Notes under the pieces: model-generated
Told to the model about the DNA's origin: nothing
The model's input: only the letters and a program-made list of their open reading frames with translations
The model's database searches: none
Assembly (NCBI GenBank): GCA_002392745.1
Contig: DGHR01000016.1
Span: 1-62,501, forward strand
Direction of reading: 5' to 3'
Length of the DNA: 62,501 nucleotides
Source of the DNA: Bacteroidales bacterium UBA3843
Lineage (GTDB): Bacteria; Bacteroidota; Bacteroidia; Bacteroidales; Paludibacteraceae
In this document: positions 24,823 to 34,055 of the stretch, piece by piece
How positions within the stretch are numbered: the first letter of the stretch is position 1
Layout of the letters: every line of letters begins with the position of its first letter
Translations under genes and position numbers: made by a program

Positions 24823-26638
24823 TGTGGCTTACCAGACTCCAGGTCAGGCTGGCCGGTGCCTGGTCGTTGAGCAGTTGTGCAACGGCTCCGCTGCCTACTA
24901 CCTGTTCGGGATAAACGACCATGTAACTGTGCGCGCTGAAGAAACGGCTTAGCACATCCGGTATCTGTTCGAACAGCGGGTTGTAACTGGGGGTGCTGTG
25001 GCGTGCGCTGATCATCACAATCATGTCATCCCGGCGCATCTGTTTGGCTATCATCAGCACGTCTTCCCAGTCCTCCATCTCACGATACGAGGCGCGCAGG
25101 AACTTGCCTTTGCGCCGGCAGAAAGCCTGCAGCGATTGCTGTGTGTCGGTGTTGGCGTAGAACACCACTTTCGCACCAATCTGGCTGCTTAGCCGCCGTA
25201 TCAGTCCGAAGCACGAGATGAAATCGTGCTCTTTCTCCGCATAGCGCGGCACGGCTATCAGCAGTCGGGAGACCGTGTTCAGCGGTTGTACGGGATGGTA
25301 GATGATGGCTGCGGAACTGGTACTGTCCACCAGCCGCTGCGCCTCTGTCCAGTCCTCTTCGCTCGAATAGTCCGGTTTGTGCAACTCGCTCAGTTGCACC
25401 AGTTCCTGCAGGTCATACAGGCGGTTCTCGCCTACGCTGAGCACGTGCCAACTGTCATCCTCTTTCTCGCTCTCCAACTGTGCCTCTTCCTGCAACGACA
25501 GCCGTTTGGCGGCGTATTCGGTCACGAACGAAGCGGTGGTGCATAGTACCAGAATCATGATGACCGCGGCATTCAGTATCTCCGGCGTGAAGATACCCGC
25601 TCCATAGCCGATTGTCACGATAGCCAGTGTTCCGGCGGCTGTGGCGTGACTCAGACCGAACATCAACTGCCGCTCCATGGCCTGTAAATGGAAATGACGC
25701 TGTGCCAGCCATGCCGCCAGCCATTTTCCTAACAGTTTGGTAGCAATCATCACCAGCGCAAGAATGATGGTCTCCCAACCCTGCCAGACCACCTGCACGT
25801 TGATGAGCATACCTACGCCTATCAGGAAGAGCGGCACGAACAGGTTGTTTCCTACAAAATTGATGCGCTGCATGACGGGGCTCAGGTTCGGTACCAGCCT
25901 GTTCAGGCTCACGCCGCAGACAAAGGCACCCAGGATCCCTTCCAGCCCTGCCCAGTCGGCCATATAAGCCGAGATGACCATCAGCGTCATTACAATCAGA
26001 AAACCGCTGGTGGCGTCTGACCAGCGTTTGAAGAAACGTTGTGCCAGCCATGGGAAGACCACTGTGATGGTCACCAGCGTTAGTACAATCCGCCCGATGA
26101 GCGACCATGTCGTCAACTGGTCGGTATAGACAAAATTGCTCTTTAGTATAGCCAGCACCAGCAGTGAGAGGGTGATGGACAGCATTGTTCCGCCCACGGC
26201 TATGTTCGCTGCAGCGTTTTTTTGCACGCCGTAACGGCTGACAATGGGGTAGGTCATCAGTGTGTGCGAACCATACATGGCGCCCAGCAACGCACTCGTC
26301 ACCCACTCGTAGCCTAACAGCCTGCTGGTAAGCAGACCCAGTAGAAACGGAAACAGGAAGGAATAGATACCGAACACTACCGCTTTGCTGCGTTGTTGGC
26401 TGAAATCGTTCATGTCGATTTCAATGCCTGCCTGGAGCATGATATACAGCATGCCTATTTTCCCCAGCATCTGGATAGTGGCACCTCCGCTTATTACCTC
26501 AAAACCGTACGGACCGATGGCAATACCCACCAGAATAAAGCCCACGATACTCGGGATGTGTATCTTGCGGCATAGCATGGGCACCAGCAGAATGGTCGCC
26601 AATACAATAGAAATGATGGCTAACGAGTCAGTAACCAT
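24767..26638 (-). CDS. CPA2 family cation:proton antiporter
   Basis: A 623-residue protein. The N-terminal 400 residues contain about 12 membrane segments of the Na/H exchanger fold (VGFILVGIAIGPYGFEVISG; AGIEIDMNDF; LEGILGAFVCGVSLNRLVPN). The C-terminal 200 residues are soluble and resemble a universal-stress-like nucleotide domain (LLIAVPRYAEKEHDF, DMIVMISARH). It exchanges monovalent cations for protons at the inner membrane; the ion is not predictable. It is convergent and overlapping with the exosortase gene. Confidence 0.93.
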   Translation of the reverse strand: MVTDSLAIISIVLATILLVPMLCRKIHIPSIVGFILVGIAIGPYGFEVISGGATIQMLGKIGMLYIMLQAGIEIDMNDFSQQRSKAVVFGIYSFLFPFLLGLLTSRLLGYEWVTSALLGAMYGSHTLMTYPIVSRYGVQKNAAANIAVGGTMLSITLSLLVLAILKSNFVYTDQLTTWSLIGRIVLTLVTITVVFPWLAQRFFKRWSDATSGFLIVMTLMVISAYMADWAGLEGILGAFVCGVSLNRLVPNLSPVMQRINFVGNNLFVPLFLIGVGMLINVQVVWQGWETIILALVMIATKLLGKWLAAWLAQRHFHLQAMERQLMFGLSHATAAGTLAIVTIGYGAGIFTPEILNAAVIMILVLCTTASFVTEYAAKRLSLQEEAQLESEKEDDSWHVLSVGENRLYDLQELVQLSELHKPDYSSEEDWTEAQRLVDSTSSAAIIYHPVQPLNTVSRLLIAVPRYAEKEHDFISCFGLIRRLSSQIGAKVVFYANTDTQQSLQAFCRRKGKFLRASYREMEDWEDVLMIAKQMRRDDMIVMISARHSTPSYNPLFEQIPDVLSRFFSAHSYMVVYPEQVVGSGAVAQLLNDQAPASLTWSLVSHIKRRVMGWLEKIQSQPKE

Positions 26639-26709
26639 AACCTATAACTATAACTTTCACCAATTACAAATCACCTATAACCTTTCACCTATTAACCTTT
26701 CCCCTTTCC
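26639..26709. repeat. ACCTTTC/ACCTATA degenerate heptamer-like array
   Basis: The junction between the uvrA 3' end and the antiporter start consists almost wholly of variants of CACCTATAACC and CACCTTTCCCC. A similar array is at 29531-29580 upstream of the EF-G-like gene. Confidence 0.6.
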
Positions 26710-29376
26710 CTACACAAACTTTCCTGTAATGGACTGTTTGCTCTTGCGGATTTGTTCGATGGTTCCTTCCGCTACGATATTTCCTCCGCCTCTGCCACCT
26801 TCGGGTCCCAGGTCGATGATGTAGTCGCATGCACGGATAACGTCGGTATTGTGTTCAATGATAACCACCGTATTGCCTTTGTCCACCAGTTTGCGCAGCA
26901 CGCCCAGCAGCACGCGTATGTCCTCGAAATGGAGACCTGTGGTGGGCTCATCCAGGATATACAGCGTCTTGCCTGTCGAGGGGCGCGAGAGTTCCGTCGC
27001 CAGTTTGATACGCTGGCTTTCGCCACCTGATAGCGAGGTGGACGACTGACCCAGTTTGATATAGCCCAGTCCGACGTCCTGGATGGTTTTTATCTTGCGG
27101 AGGATAGTGGGTTGCGGCTCGAAAAACTCCACGGCCTGGTTGACCGTCATGTCCAGTATGTCGGCTATCGTCTTGCCTTTCCATCGCACCTCAAGCGTCT
27201 CGCGGTTGTAGCGTTGTCCGCCGCACACTTCGCACAGCACATAGACATCCGGCATGAAATGCATCTGTATGGTCTTGTACCCGTTGCCTGCGCACTCTTC
27301 ACATCGGCCGCCTTTGGCGTTGAACGAGAACCGTCCGGCTTTCCATCCGCGTATCTTCGCTTCCGGCAACTGGGCGAACAGTTCGCGGATGTCGTTGAAG
27401 ACGTTGGTGTAGGTGGCGGGGTTGGAACGAGGTGTGCGGCCGATAGGCGACTGGTCCACGTTGATGACCTTGTCGATATGCTCGATTCCTTCGATGGAGC
27501 GGTAGGGCAGAGGGGACTGCTTGGAACGGTAGAAACGCTGGCTCAGAATCGGATATAGTGTCTGGTTGATGAGCGAACTCTTGCCACTGCCGCTTACGCC
27601 CGTCACGCATACCATCCGGCCCAACGGAATCTGCACCGTCACATTTTTCAGATTGTTGCCCGTACAGCCGGTCAGCTTGAGCCATTTCTCCTCGGCCCTC
27701 TCACCTTTCTCCGTTGACTTGTCGCTCTCTTCACGGGGAAGGGAAGTGGAGAGACGTCCGTTCAGATACCGGGCGGTTAGTGTGTCGGTTTGAAGCAGTT
27801 CGGCCGGTGTGCCGCTGAAGAGCACGTTTCCGCCGAGACGTCCGGCTTTCGGACCGATGTCTACTATCCAGTCTGCCTCGCGCATCATCTCCTCGTCGTG
27901 CTCCACCACAATCACCGAGTTGCCCATGTCGCGCAGCTCTTTGAGCGATGCAATCAGACGTTCGTTGTCCCGTTGGTGCAGACCGATGGACGGCTCATCC
28001 AGAATATACAGCACGTTCACCAGCCGCGAACCAATTTGTGTGGCCAGACGTATGCGCTGGCTCTCTCCGCCCGACAGACTCTCGCTGCTGCGGCTGAGGC
28101 TCAGGTAACCCAGTCCTACCGACTGCATGAACCGCAGACGGGCGCAAATCTCTTTCAGTATAGGTTCGGCTATCGCCCGCTGTTTGTCTGATAGTTTTTG
28201 AGGGATGGATGACAACTCTTTGAGCAACACATCCAAATCCATGTCCGCCATGTCTGCGATACTGTACGGGCCTATCTTATAACTCAGCGCTATGCGGTTC
28301 AGGCGCTTGCCGTGACATTCCGGACACTCGCACCATTCGTCTTTGTCTTCGGTCTCTTCGTCTGCCGTGGAAGTGTATTGGAGCAACTGCTCGTACCAGT
28401 TGTCCTGCCGGATTGCCTCGTCTATCTCTTCGCCGTATGCGGTCGGCTGCTCGCTGACAGCGGATAGTTTCACTTTTCCCAGTCCTTTGCACCGCGGGCA
28501 CCATCCCGACGGGCTGTTGAAGGAGAAGGTATGGGGAGCAGGGTCCTGATAACTCAAACCCGTCTCGGGACACATCAGGTTGCGGCTCAGAAATCGTACG
28601 GCAGGCGCATCCTGCGATTTTCCGGACGCATCGGCCGTTGCAATCATCATCACGCCGTTGCCTTGTGTCATGGCTTTGTCCACCGACTGACGCAAACGCC
28701 GCAAATCATTATCATCTCCCTCTATTGAAGAGAGGTTTTTGATTTTCAATCGGTCCACAACCACTTCGATGTTATGCACCTTGTATCGGTCCACTTTCAT
28801 TCCCGGCACCAGTTCCTGTACCTCGCCGTCCACTCGCACGTACACAAACCCTTTCTTCCGTATGGTCTCGAAGAGCTCTTTGTAATGCCCCTTGCGGCCG
28901 TTTACCAGAGGGGCGAGCAACTGCACTTTGCGGCCGGCATACTCGTGCGTTATCAGGTCGATAATCTGGTCGTCCGTATAATGCACCATCTTCTGTCCGG
29001 ATAGATAGGAGTAGGCTTCGCCTGCGCGGGCATATAGCAGTCGCAGGAAATCATACACTTCGGTTACTGTACCTACCGTCGAACGGGGATTGCGGCTGGT
29101 GGTCTTCTGGTCTATCGAGATGACGGGACTCAAACCGCTTATCTTGTCTACGTCGGGGCGTTGCATCTGACCGATGAAGCCGCGGGCGTAACTGGAGAAA
29201 GTCTCCATATAACGCCGCTGACCTTCGGCAAAAATAGTATCGAACGCCAGCGACGACTTGCCGCTGCCGCTCAAACCGGTGATGACCGTCAGTTTCTTCC
29301 GCGGTATGGATACGCTGATGTTCTTCAGGTTATGAACCCTCGCACCTATCACTTCTATCTTGCCGTTGTCTGCCAT
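26710..29376 (-). CDS. uvrA: Excinuclease ABC subunit UvrA
   Basis: About 888 residues from the ATG at 29376, which follows the promoter box; an in-frame ATG at 29445 lies upstream of it. UvrA is the damage-sensing dimeric ATPase of nucleotide excision repair. It has two ABC modules: Walker A TGLSGSGKSSLAFDT and TGVSGSGKSSLINQT, signatures LSGGESQRIRLA and LSGGESQRIKLA. The insertion zinc module is CEECAGNGY to CEVCGGQRY. In the first module one half is CPETG instead of CxxC, so this zinc finger seems incomplete. It is slightly shorter than E. coli UvrA. Confidence 0.96.
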   Translation of the reverse strand: MADNGKIEVIGARVHNLKNISVSIPRKKLTVITGLSGSGKSSLAFDTIFAEGQRRYMETFSSYARGFIGQMQRPDVDKISGLSPVISIDQKTTSRNPRSTVGTVTEVYDFLRLLYARAGEAYSYLSGQKMVHYTDDQIIDLITHEYAGRKVQLLAPLVNGRKGHYKELFETIRKKGFVYVRVDGEVQELVPGMKVDRYKVHNIEVVVDRLKIKNLSSIEGDDNDLRRLRQSVDKAMTQGNGVMMIATADASGKSQDAPAVRFLSRNLMCPETGLSYQDPAPHTFSFNSPSGWCPRCKGLGKVKLSAVSEQPTAYGEEIDEAIRQDNWYEQLLQYTSTADEETEDKDEWCECPECHGKRLNRIALSYKIGPYSIADMADMDLDVLLKELSSIPQKLSDKQRAIAEPILKEICARLRFMQSVGLGYLSLSRSSESLSGGESQRIRLATQIGSRLVNVLYILDEPSIGLHQRDNERLIASLKELRDMGNSVIVVEHDEEMMREADWIVDIGPKAGRLGGNVLFSGTPAELLQTDTLTARYLNGRLSTSLPREESDKSTEKGERAEEKWLKLTGCTGNNLKNVTVQIPLGRMVCVTGVSGSGKSSLINQTLYPILSQRFYRSKQSPLPYRSIEGIEHIDKVINVDQSPIGRTPRSNPATYTNVFNDIRELFAQLPEAKIRGWKAGRFSFNAKGGRCEECAGNGYKTIQMHFMPDVYVLCEVCGGQRYNRETLEVRWKGKTIADILDMTVNQAVEFFEPQPTILRKIKTIQDVGLGYIKLGQSSTSLSGGESQRIKLATELSRPSTGKTLYILDEPTTGLHFEDIRVLLGVLRKLVDKGNTVVIIEHNTDVIRACDYIIDLGPEGGRGGGNIVAEGTIEQIRKSKQSITGKFV

Positions 29377-29402
29377 GAAAATGCTTTCTCGGAAAATCCG
29401 TG

Positions 29403-29410
29403 CAAAGGTA
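29403..29410 (-). promoter_or_regulatory. -7 box of uvrA (TACCTTTG)
   Basis: TACCTTTG on the minus strand, about 27 nt upstream of the ATG at 29376. Confidence 0.8.
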
Positions 29411-29605
29411 GTGATTTTTTCCGACATACGCAACCGCGCGTGCATATTTTTTGAAGAAAACGGAAAAATAAGTGCAAAAAAATGAAATAAGGAACCCCAA
29501 CCCGTCTGATTCCAGACTTCTTAATCATAATACAATCACCTTTCCCCTCTCACCTTTCCCCTTTCACTTTTCACCTTTCCAAAGTCCCTGTGGACAAAAA
29601 AACAA

Positions 29606-29654
29606 AAAAAATGACGCTCGCGCTTGCGTACGTCATTTTTTTTTGCTACCTTTG
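29606..29654 (+). promoter_or_regulatory. EF-G-like gene promoter overlapped by a hairpin
   Basis: AAATGACG (to 29616) pairs with CGTCATTT (from 29631), with A and T tracts on both sides, so it looks like a bidirectional terminator. The TTG at 29624-29626 in its loop lies 20 nt before the -7 box TACCTTTG (29647-29654), the spacing of a -33 element. The leader to the ATG at 29778 is about 118 nt. Confidence 0.7.
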
Positions 29655-29777
29655 CCGCCGATTTGCTAACTTGACTTTGCAAAAACTATCTAATACAAAC
29701 ACTTTTTTTCCTCTTACGGCATAGAGGGTCGCCGAACAAACCCATAGAAGTTCAGCAAAAAAAATGCCGAAAACAAA

Positions 29778-31934
29778 ATGGCTAAAGTTTATCAGGCAAA
29801 CGAGATTAAGAACGTCGCCATGTTGGGCGGTTCGGGCTCAGGTAAGACGACTCTGATGGAGTCGATGTTGTATGAGTGCGGGGTGATCAAACGCCGCGGT
29901 ACGATTGAACAGCAATCCACTGTGTGCGACTATTTCCCGGTCGAGAAGGAGTACGGATACTCCGTTTTCTCGACAGTATGTAACATTGAGTTTGAGGGCA
30001 AGAAACTGAACATTATCGACTGCGCCGGAAGCGATGACTTCTGCGGCGGCACGGTAGCCGCTTTGCAGATGTGCGGATCGGCACTGATTCTGCTCAGCGC
30101 CAACGGCGGTGTGGAAGTCGGCACGCAGAACAACTTCCGACTGGTGGAGAAAGCACACAAACCGCTGGCTTTCGTCATCAACAAATGTGACCATCAGGAC
30201 GCTGATTTCGAGCGCACGTTCAACCAACTCAAAGAGAACTTTGGCAATAAGTGTACGCTGATTCAGTTCCCCGTCAACGCCGGTGCAGGCTTCAACGCCG
30301 TGATTGACGTGCTGAAGGGCAAGATGCTTGTATGGAAAGCCGAAGGCGGTGCACCCGAACTGAAAGATATCCCTGCCGAATACGCCGACCGCGTAGAGGA
30401 GATGCGTTCGCAGTTGTCCGAAGCAGCCGCTGAGGCGGACGAGACACTGCTGGATAAGTTCCTGGGCGAAGGACTGACCGACGAGGAAATCATGCAAGGA
30501 CTCAAATCCGTCTATGCCGACGGCTCAATGTATCCCGTTATCTGCTGCTCAGGTCTCAAGGATATGGGCGTGCGACGGCTCATGGACTTCCTCAATGGTA
30601 TGGCACCCAGCCCGTCACAGTTCAGCTATCCTACCGTTGACGGCAAGAAAATCAGTCCCGATGCTTCCGCTCCGACCAGCCTGTATGTCTTCAAGACTTC
30701 CGTCGAACCGCATATCGGCGAGGTCAACTATTTCCGCGTAATGCAGGGTACCGTCCGCAACGGTGACGATCTTCTCAACATGGAGCGCGGCTCGAAGGAG
30801 CGTATCTCGCAGCTCTATAGCGTAGCAGGCTCTATCCGTACTGCCGTGGACGAACTGGCTGCTGGAGATATCGGCGCTACCGTCAAACTGAAAGATACAC
30901 GCACCGGCAACACCCTGAACGCCAAGGAGTGTGAAAACCAATATGCGCCTATTACCTATCCGCAGCCGCGCTACCGCCGTGCTATCAAACCCGTCACCGA
31001 GTCTGACGCCGAGAAACTGGCTGCCTTGCTCACGCGTTATCACGAGGAAGACCCGACATGGATTGTGGAGCAGTCCAAAGAACTGCGCCAGATGATTATC
31101 AGCGGTCAGGGTGAGTTCCACCTCCGTACGCTCAAATGGCGTCTGGAAAACAACGACAAGATGCCTGTGGAGTTCCAGGAACCGAAGATCCCCTACCGCG
31201 AGACAATCACCAAGGCCGCACGGGCAGATTATCGCCATAAGAAACAGTCCGGTGGTGCCGGTCAGTTTGGCGAAGTCCACCTGATTGTAGAGCCATACGA
31301 GGAGGGCATGCCTGTCAAGGAAACTTACAAGTTCGGCAACCAGGAATACAAAGTCTCCGTCAAGGACCAGCAGGAAATCAACCTGGAGTGGGGAGGCAAA
31401 CTCGTTATTATCAACTCTATCGTCGGAGGCGCTATCGACGCACGCTTCATACCCGCTATCGTCAAGGGTATCATGGACCGTATGGAGCAGGGACCGTTGA
31501 CAGGCTCTTATGCACGCGACGTACGCGTCATTATTTATGATGGCAAGATGCACCCGGTTGACTCCAACGAAATATCCTTCCGTCTCGCGGGACGCAACGC
31601 GTTCGCACAAGCCTTCAAAGAGGCAAACCCGAAAGTGCTCGAGCCGGTCTACGACCTCGAGGTCTTCGTGCCGTCCGAGATCATGGGCGATGTCATGTCC
31701 GATATCAACGGCCGTCGCGGTATGGTGATGGGTATGGAAACCGAGAAATCCTTCACGCGCCTCAAAGCGCAAGTGCCCCTCAAGGAGCTCTCCAGCTATT
31801 CGACCACGTTGTCTTCGCTGACCGGCGGACGCGCTACCTTCACTATGAGCTTCAATAGCTATCAATTGGTTCCGGCTGACGTGCAGGACAAACTCCTTGC
31901 TGCCTATGCCGCTACCCAGACCGAAGAGGACTGA
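29778..31934 (+). CDS. Elongation factor G paralogue (EF-G2-like) with altered G motifs
   Basis: A 718-residue protein with the five EF-G domains: G domain (1-270), domain II (about 295-390), domains III-V up to the C-terminus (VMGMETEKSFTRLKAQVPLK). G1 is GGSGSGKTTL. G3 is DCAGSDDF (81-88), where canonical EF-G has DTPGHVDF, so the catalytic His is absent. G4 is NKCD (135-138), a normal NKxD. Loss of the His fits the EF-G2 paralogue described in gut Bacteroides, which supports translation without GTP hydrolysis (recalled, not checked here). A main EF-G is expected elsewhere. It ends at a terminator, with the TIR operon starting 77 nt later. Confidence 0.9.
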   Translation: MAKVYQANEIKNVAMLGGSGSGKTTLMESMLYECGVIKRRGTIEQQSTVCDYFPVEKEYGYSVFSTVCNIEFEGKKLNIIDCAGSDDFCGGTVAALQMCGSALILLSANGGVEVGTQNNFRLVEKAHKPLAFVINKCDHQDADFERTFNQLKENFGNKCTLIQFPVNAGAGFNAVIDVLKGKMLVWKAEGGAPELKDIPAEYADRVEEMRSQLSEAAAEADETLLDKFLGEGLTDEEIMQGLKSVYADGSMYPVICCSGLKDMGVRRLMDFLNGMAPSPSQFSYPTVDGKKISPDASAPTSLYVFKTSVEPHIGEVNYFRVMQGTVRNGDDLLNMERGSKERISQLYSVAGSIRTAVDELAAGDIGATVKLKDTRTGNTLNAKECENQYAPITYPQPRYRRAIKPVTESDAEKLAALLTRYHEEDPTWIVEQSKELRQMIISGQGEFHLRTLKWRLENNDKMPVEFQEPKIPYRETITKAARADYRHKKQSGGAGQFGEVHLIVEPYEEGMPVKETYKFGNQEYKVSVKDQQEINLEWGGKLVIINSIVGGAIDARFIPAIVKGIMDRMEQGPLTGSYARDVRVIIYDGKMHPVDSNEISFRLAGRNAFAQAFKEANPKVLEPVYDLEVFVPSEIMGDVMSDINGRRGMVMGMETEKSFTRLKAQVPLKELSSYSTTLSSLTGGRATFTMSFNSYQLVPADVQDKLLAAYAATQTEED

Positions 31935-31953
31935 TAACTCTGCATATCCCAAG

Positions 31954-31985
31954 AATGACATGCGCACCTGCGTGTGTCATTTTTG
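31954..31985 (+). terminator. Terminator after the EF-G-like gene
   Basis: ATGACATGCGCA and TGCGTGTGTCAT form a stem with two G-U pairs, followed by TTTTTGG. Only about 26 nt separate it from the next ATG at 32011. Confidence 0.8.
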
Positions 31986-32010
31986 GTAGTATCACAATCA
32001 CCAATCACCC

Positions 32011-32925
32011 ATGAATTCCGTACAATCTTCTCTTCGCTACGCGCGCATGCATTGGCGTATCCTGGCCCGCAAGACACTGGCTGATGCGCTCTCATGGCTC
32101 TTCCTGTCCGTTACTCTGGTGGGCTCGCTTATTGCCTTTCTGCCGGAGCAAGAGGCGGAGACCCTTCGTGCGGCGGTGCGTTTCTGCTGTTCGTCCGTAT
32201 GGCCGCTGCTGCTGATAGTGCTTCTGCTCGTGGGAATAGCCATGATGGTCAATTATCCGCGCACCAAAGCCGTTTACAGGGACGCCAACACGGGTATACG
32301 GGTCATAGTGGAGTGCTGCGACATGCTGCACCAGGGCGGACTGAAGGTGATTCACACGGTGGACACGTTCGATACGGCGCTGGGCACTGTCATCAGTCCG
32401 CGTTCGCTTCACGGCGCTTTCCTCAAGATATGCGAAGCCAACAATGTCGATGTGGACGGACAGATAGACCGTTCGCTCCGGGCCTACAAACCCACGCGCA
32501 CCAACAAGAACCTGCCCGGCCGCAAAGACCAGTACGCGCTGGGAACCATCTGCCCCGTGGACGTGCAGGACGAACCCTTCTGCTGTGTGGCGTTCACTCA
32601 TCTGCAACCGAACGGGACGATTGAGATTTCCAAGGACGAATATATCAAGTGTATGAAACGGATGTGGCGCAACCTGGCGGACCCGCGCCTGCGGCACGAT
32701 ACCGTCAATGTGGCTGTGATGGGAAACAGTTTTGTGGACCTCCCGCCCGAGTTCTCCACCGAACAGAAGATAGACCTGATGCTGCAGACCTTCTTCTCCT
32801 CCGCTCGGGAGAAGAAATGCTGCGCCACACTGCGCATATGCGTACATCCCAACAATGTCTCGGATATTGATTTTGAGCACTATCCTGTTATCATGGAGCA
32901 CCTGGCTAAACGACCGATTATCTGA
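32011..32925 (+). CDS. TM-macro protein of a type II Thoeris-like pair (DUF6430/ThsA macro)
   Basis: A 304-residue protein. Two membrane helices (about 26-45 and 58-83) are followed by a macro-type domain. FDTALGTVISPRSLHGAFLK corresponds to the family pattern FDT-V-ISxxSLHGxF. YALGTIC and a central VAFTHLQPNGTIEISKDEYI also match. In type II Thoeris such a protein binds the TIR-made nucleotide signal and damages the membrane. Here the usual glycine-rich ligand loop (GSG-type) reads VMGNSFVDL (about 235-243), an unusual change. It is the first gene of the operon; the next gene overlaps it by 1 nt. Confidence 0.8.
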   Translation: MNSVQSSLRYARMHWRILARKTLADALSWLFLSVTLVGSLIAFLPEQEAETLRAAVRFCCSSVWPLLLIVLLLVGIAMMVNYPRTKAVYRDANTGIRVIVECCDMLHQGGLKVIHTVDTFDTALGTVISPRSLHGAFLKICEANNVDVDGQIDRSLRAYKPTRTNKNLPGRKDQYALGTICPVDVQDEPFCCVAFTHLQPNGTIEISKDEYIKCMKRMWRNLADPRLRHDTVNVAVMGNSFVDLPPEFSTEQKIDLMLQTFFSSAREKKCCATLRICVHPNNVSDIDFEHYPVIMEHLAKRPII

Positions 32926-34055
32926 TGTATCAGTATTTTGCATTCATTAGTTTCCAGAGCGCTGACGCCAAAGCCGCTGTCAAGTTGCAGCATGCGATAG
33001 AGAACTATCGCCTGCCGGCTGTGCTATGCAAGGAGTCGAACGTGCCGCGGCGTATCAAACCGCTCTACTGCTATCTGAACGACATGCATGCAGGCGAGGA
33101 GTTGATGCAGGAGCTGAAAGCGAGAATGGAACAGTCGCGCTATCTGATAGTTGTCTGTTCGCCGCATTCGGCGCGGTCGGTGTATGTCAATAGCGGAATC
33201 GACTATTTCGTCTCTTTGGGTCGCAGGGACAGTATCATTCCTGTGATAGTGGATGGTGTGCCCTATAGCGGCGACGAGGCCACGGAGTGTTTCCCGGAGG
33301 CCCTGCGCCGTCATTTCCCCAAACACTCCGACCCTCTGCAGGACCACTCAATACTGGGCATCAACGTACGCGAAGCCGGTCTCTCACGCAGCAAAGCCTA
33401 TGACCGCGCTATGCTGATGGTGGTGGCGCGGATGCTGCAATTGGATTTTGACGGACTATTGCTCCGTGACAAACAGCGCCGCCGCCGGCGCACCGTCGCA
33501 TGGTCGCTGCTGGCGCTGTTTGTCGCAGTGGCGCTGACGCTGGTCTGGCTGCTGGCGCAGACAGTGACTGTCGCGCTGAAGGTGGAAGAGGCAGCACCGC
33601 AGAACGATGCCCTGCCGCCCTGCCGGGAGATAGCTGTGGCAATGTATCTGGACGACGAAGTGAAGCGGGACACGCTGCACTCCATGGGCGAGACCCTCTC
33701 GCTCTCCAATATCCCGCCGAAATACATAGGCCGTGAAGTGCGGCTGACGCTCAGTGCTCCGGACTATTGTCCGTGCGACACCCTGCTGAGACTGCAACGC
33801 GAACAGACTCTCTCCCTCAGCCGCGATGCGGAGGTGTACGGACACGTCCATTTCCGGATTGTCGGACTGCCACGCCCGGACAAGGCGGTGATACGTGTGG
33901 GAGAATGCACGATGCAGGCTAACCCGGAGGGAGTGGTGGATGCGCTTATTCCCATTGCCTCCCAGCGGACGCAATATACCGTCCGAATCAACGACTATAC
34001 GGATATATTGTACATGCCCTGCGGCGAGGACGCAGTAATCGTACCGGAACCATGA
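32925..34055 (+). CDS. TIR-TM protein with an outer C-terminal domain (ThsB-like)
   Basis: A 376-residue protein. TIR domain at about 1-180 (YFAFISFQSADAKAAVKLQ; YLIVVCSPHSARSVYVN; IIPVIVDGVPYS; ECFPEALRRHFP). A basic stretch RRRRR and one membrane helix (about 191-211) follow, then about 165 residues outside the cytoplasm with beta-rich, PEGA-like character. TIR enzymes of Thoeris cleave NAD+ using a Glu in the SxxWxxxEI region; here the sequence is SVYVNSGIDYF with Gly91 at that position, so activity is uncertain. The TM plus outer domain suggests an envelope-facing sensor. ATGA overlap with the next gene. Confidence 0.82.
   Translation: MYQYFAFISFQSADAKAAVKLQHAIENYRLPAVLCKESNVPRRIKPLYCYLNDMHAGEELMQELKARMEQSRYLIVVCSPHSARSVYVNSGIDYFVSLGRRDSIIPVIVDGVPYSGDEATECFPEALRRHFPKHSDPLQDHSILGINVREAGLSRSKAYDRAMLMVVARMLQLDFDGLLLRDKQRRRRRTVAWSLLALFVAVALTLVWLLAQTVTVALKVEEAAPQNDALPPCREIAVAMYLDDEVKRDTLHSMGETLSLSNIPPKYIGREVRLTLSAPDYCPCDTLLRLQREQTLSLSRDAEVYGHVHFRIVGLPRPDKAVIRVGECTMQANPEGVVDALIPIASQRTQYTVRINDYTDILYMPCGEDAVIVPEP

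Larger units (their letters stand above)
29377..29777. other. 400-bp divergent region between uvrA and the EF-G-like gene
   Basis: It contains the uvrA promoter (29403-29410), a pyrimidine-rich degenerate repeat (CACCTTTCCCC type, 29531-29580), a hairpin overlapping the EF-G promoter (29606-29641) and the -7 box at 29647-29654. No gene is seen. Confidence 0.75.

Noticed and set aside
30615..31967. 450-codon minus-strand frame over the EF-G-like gene
   Set aside because: The plus strand is a clear EF-G family protein; the antisense product shows no family features. Such shadows are common in GC-rich-third-position genes.
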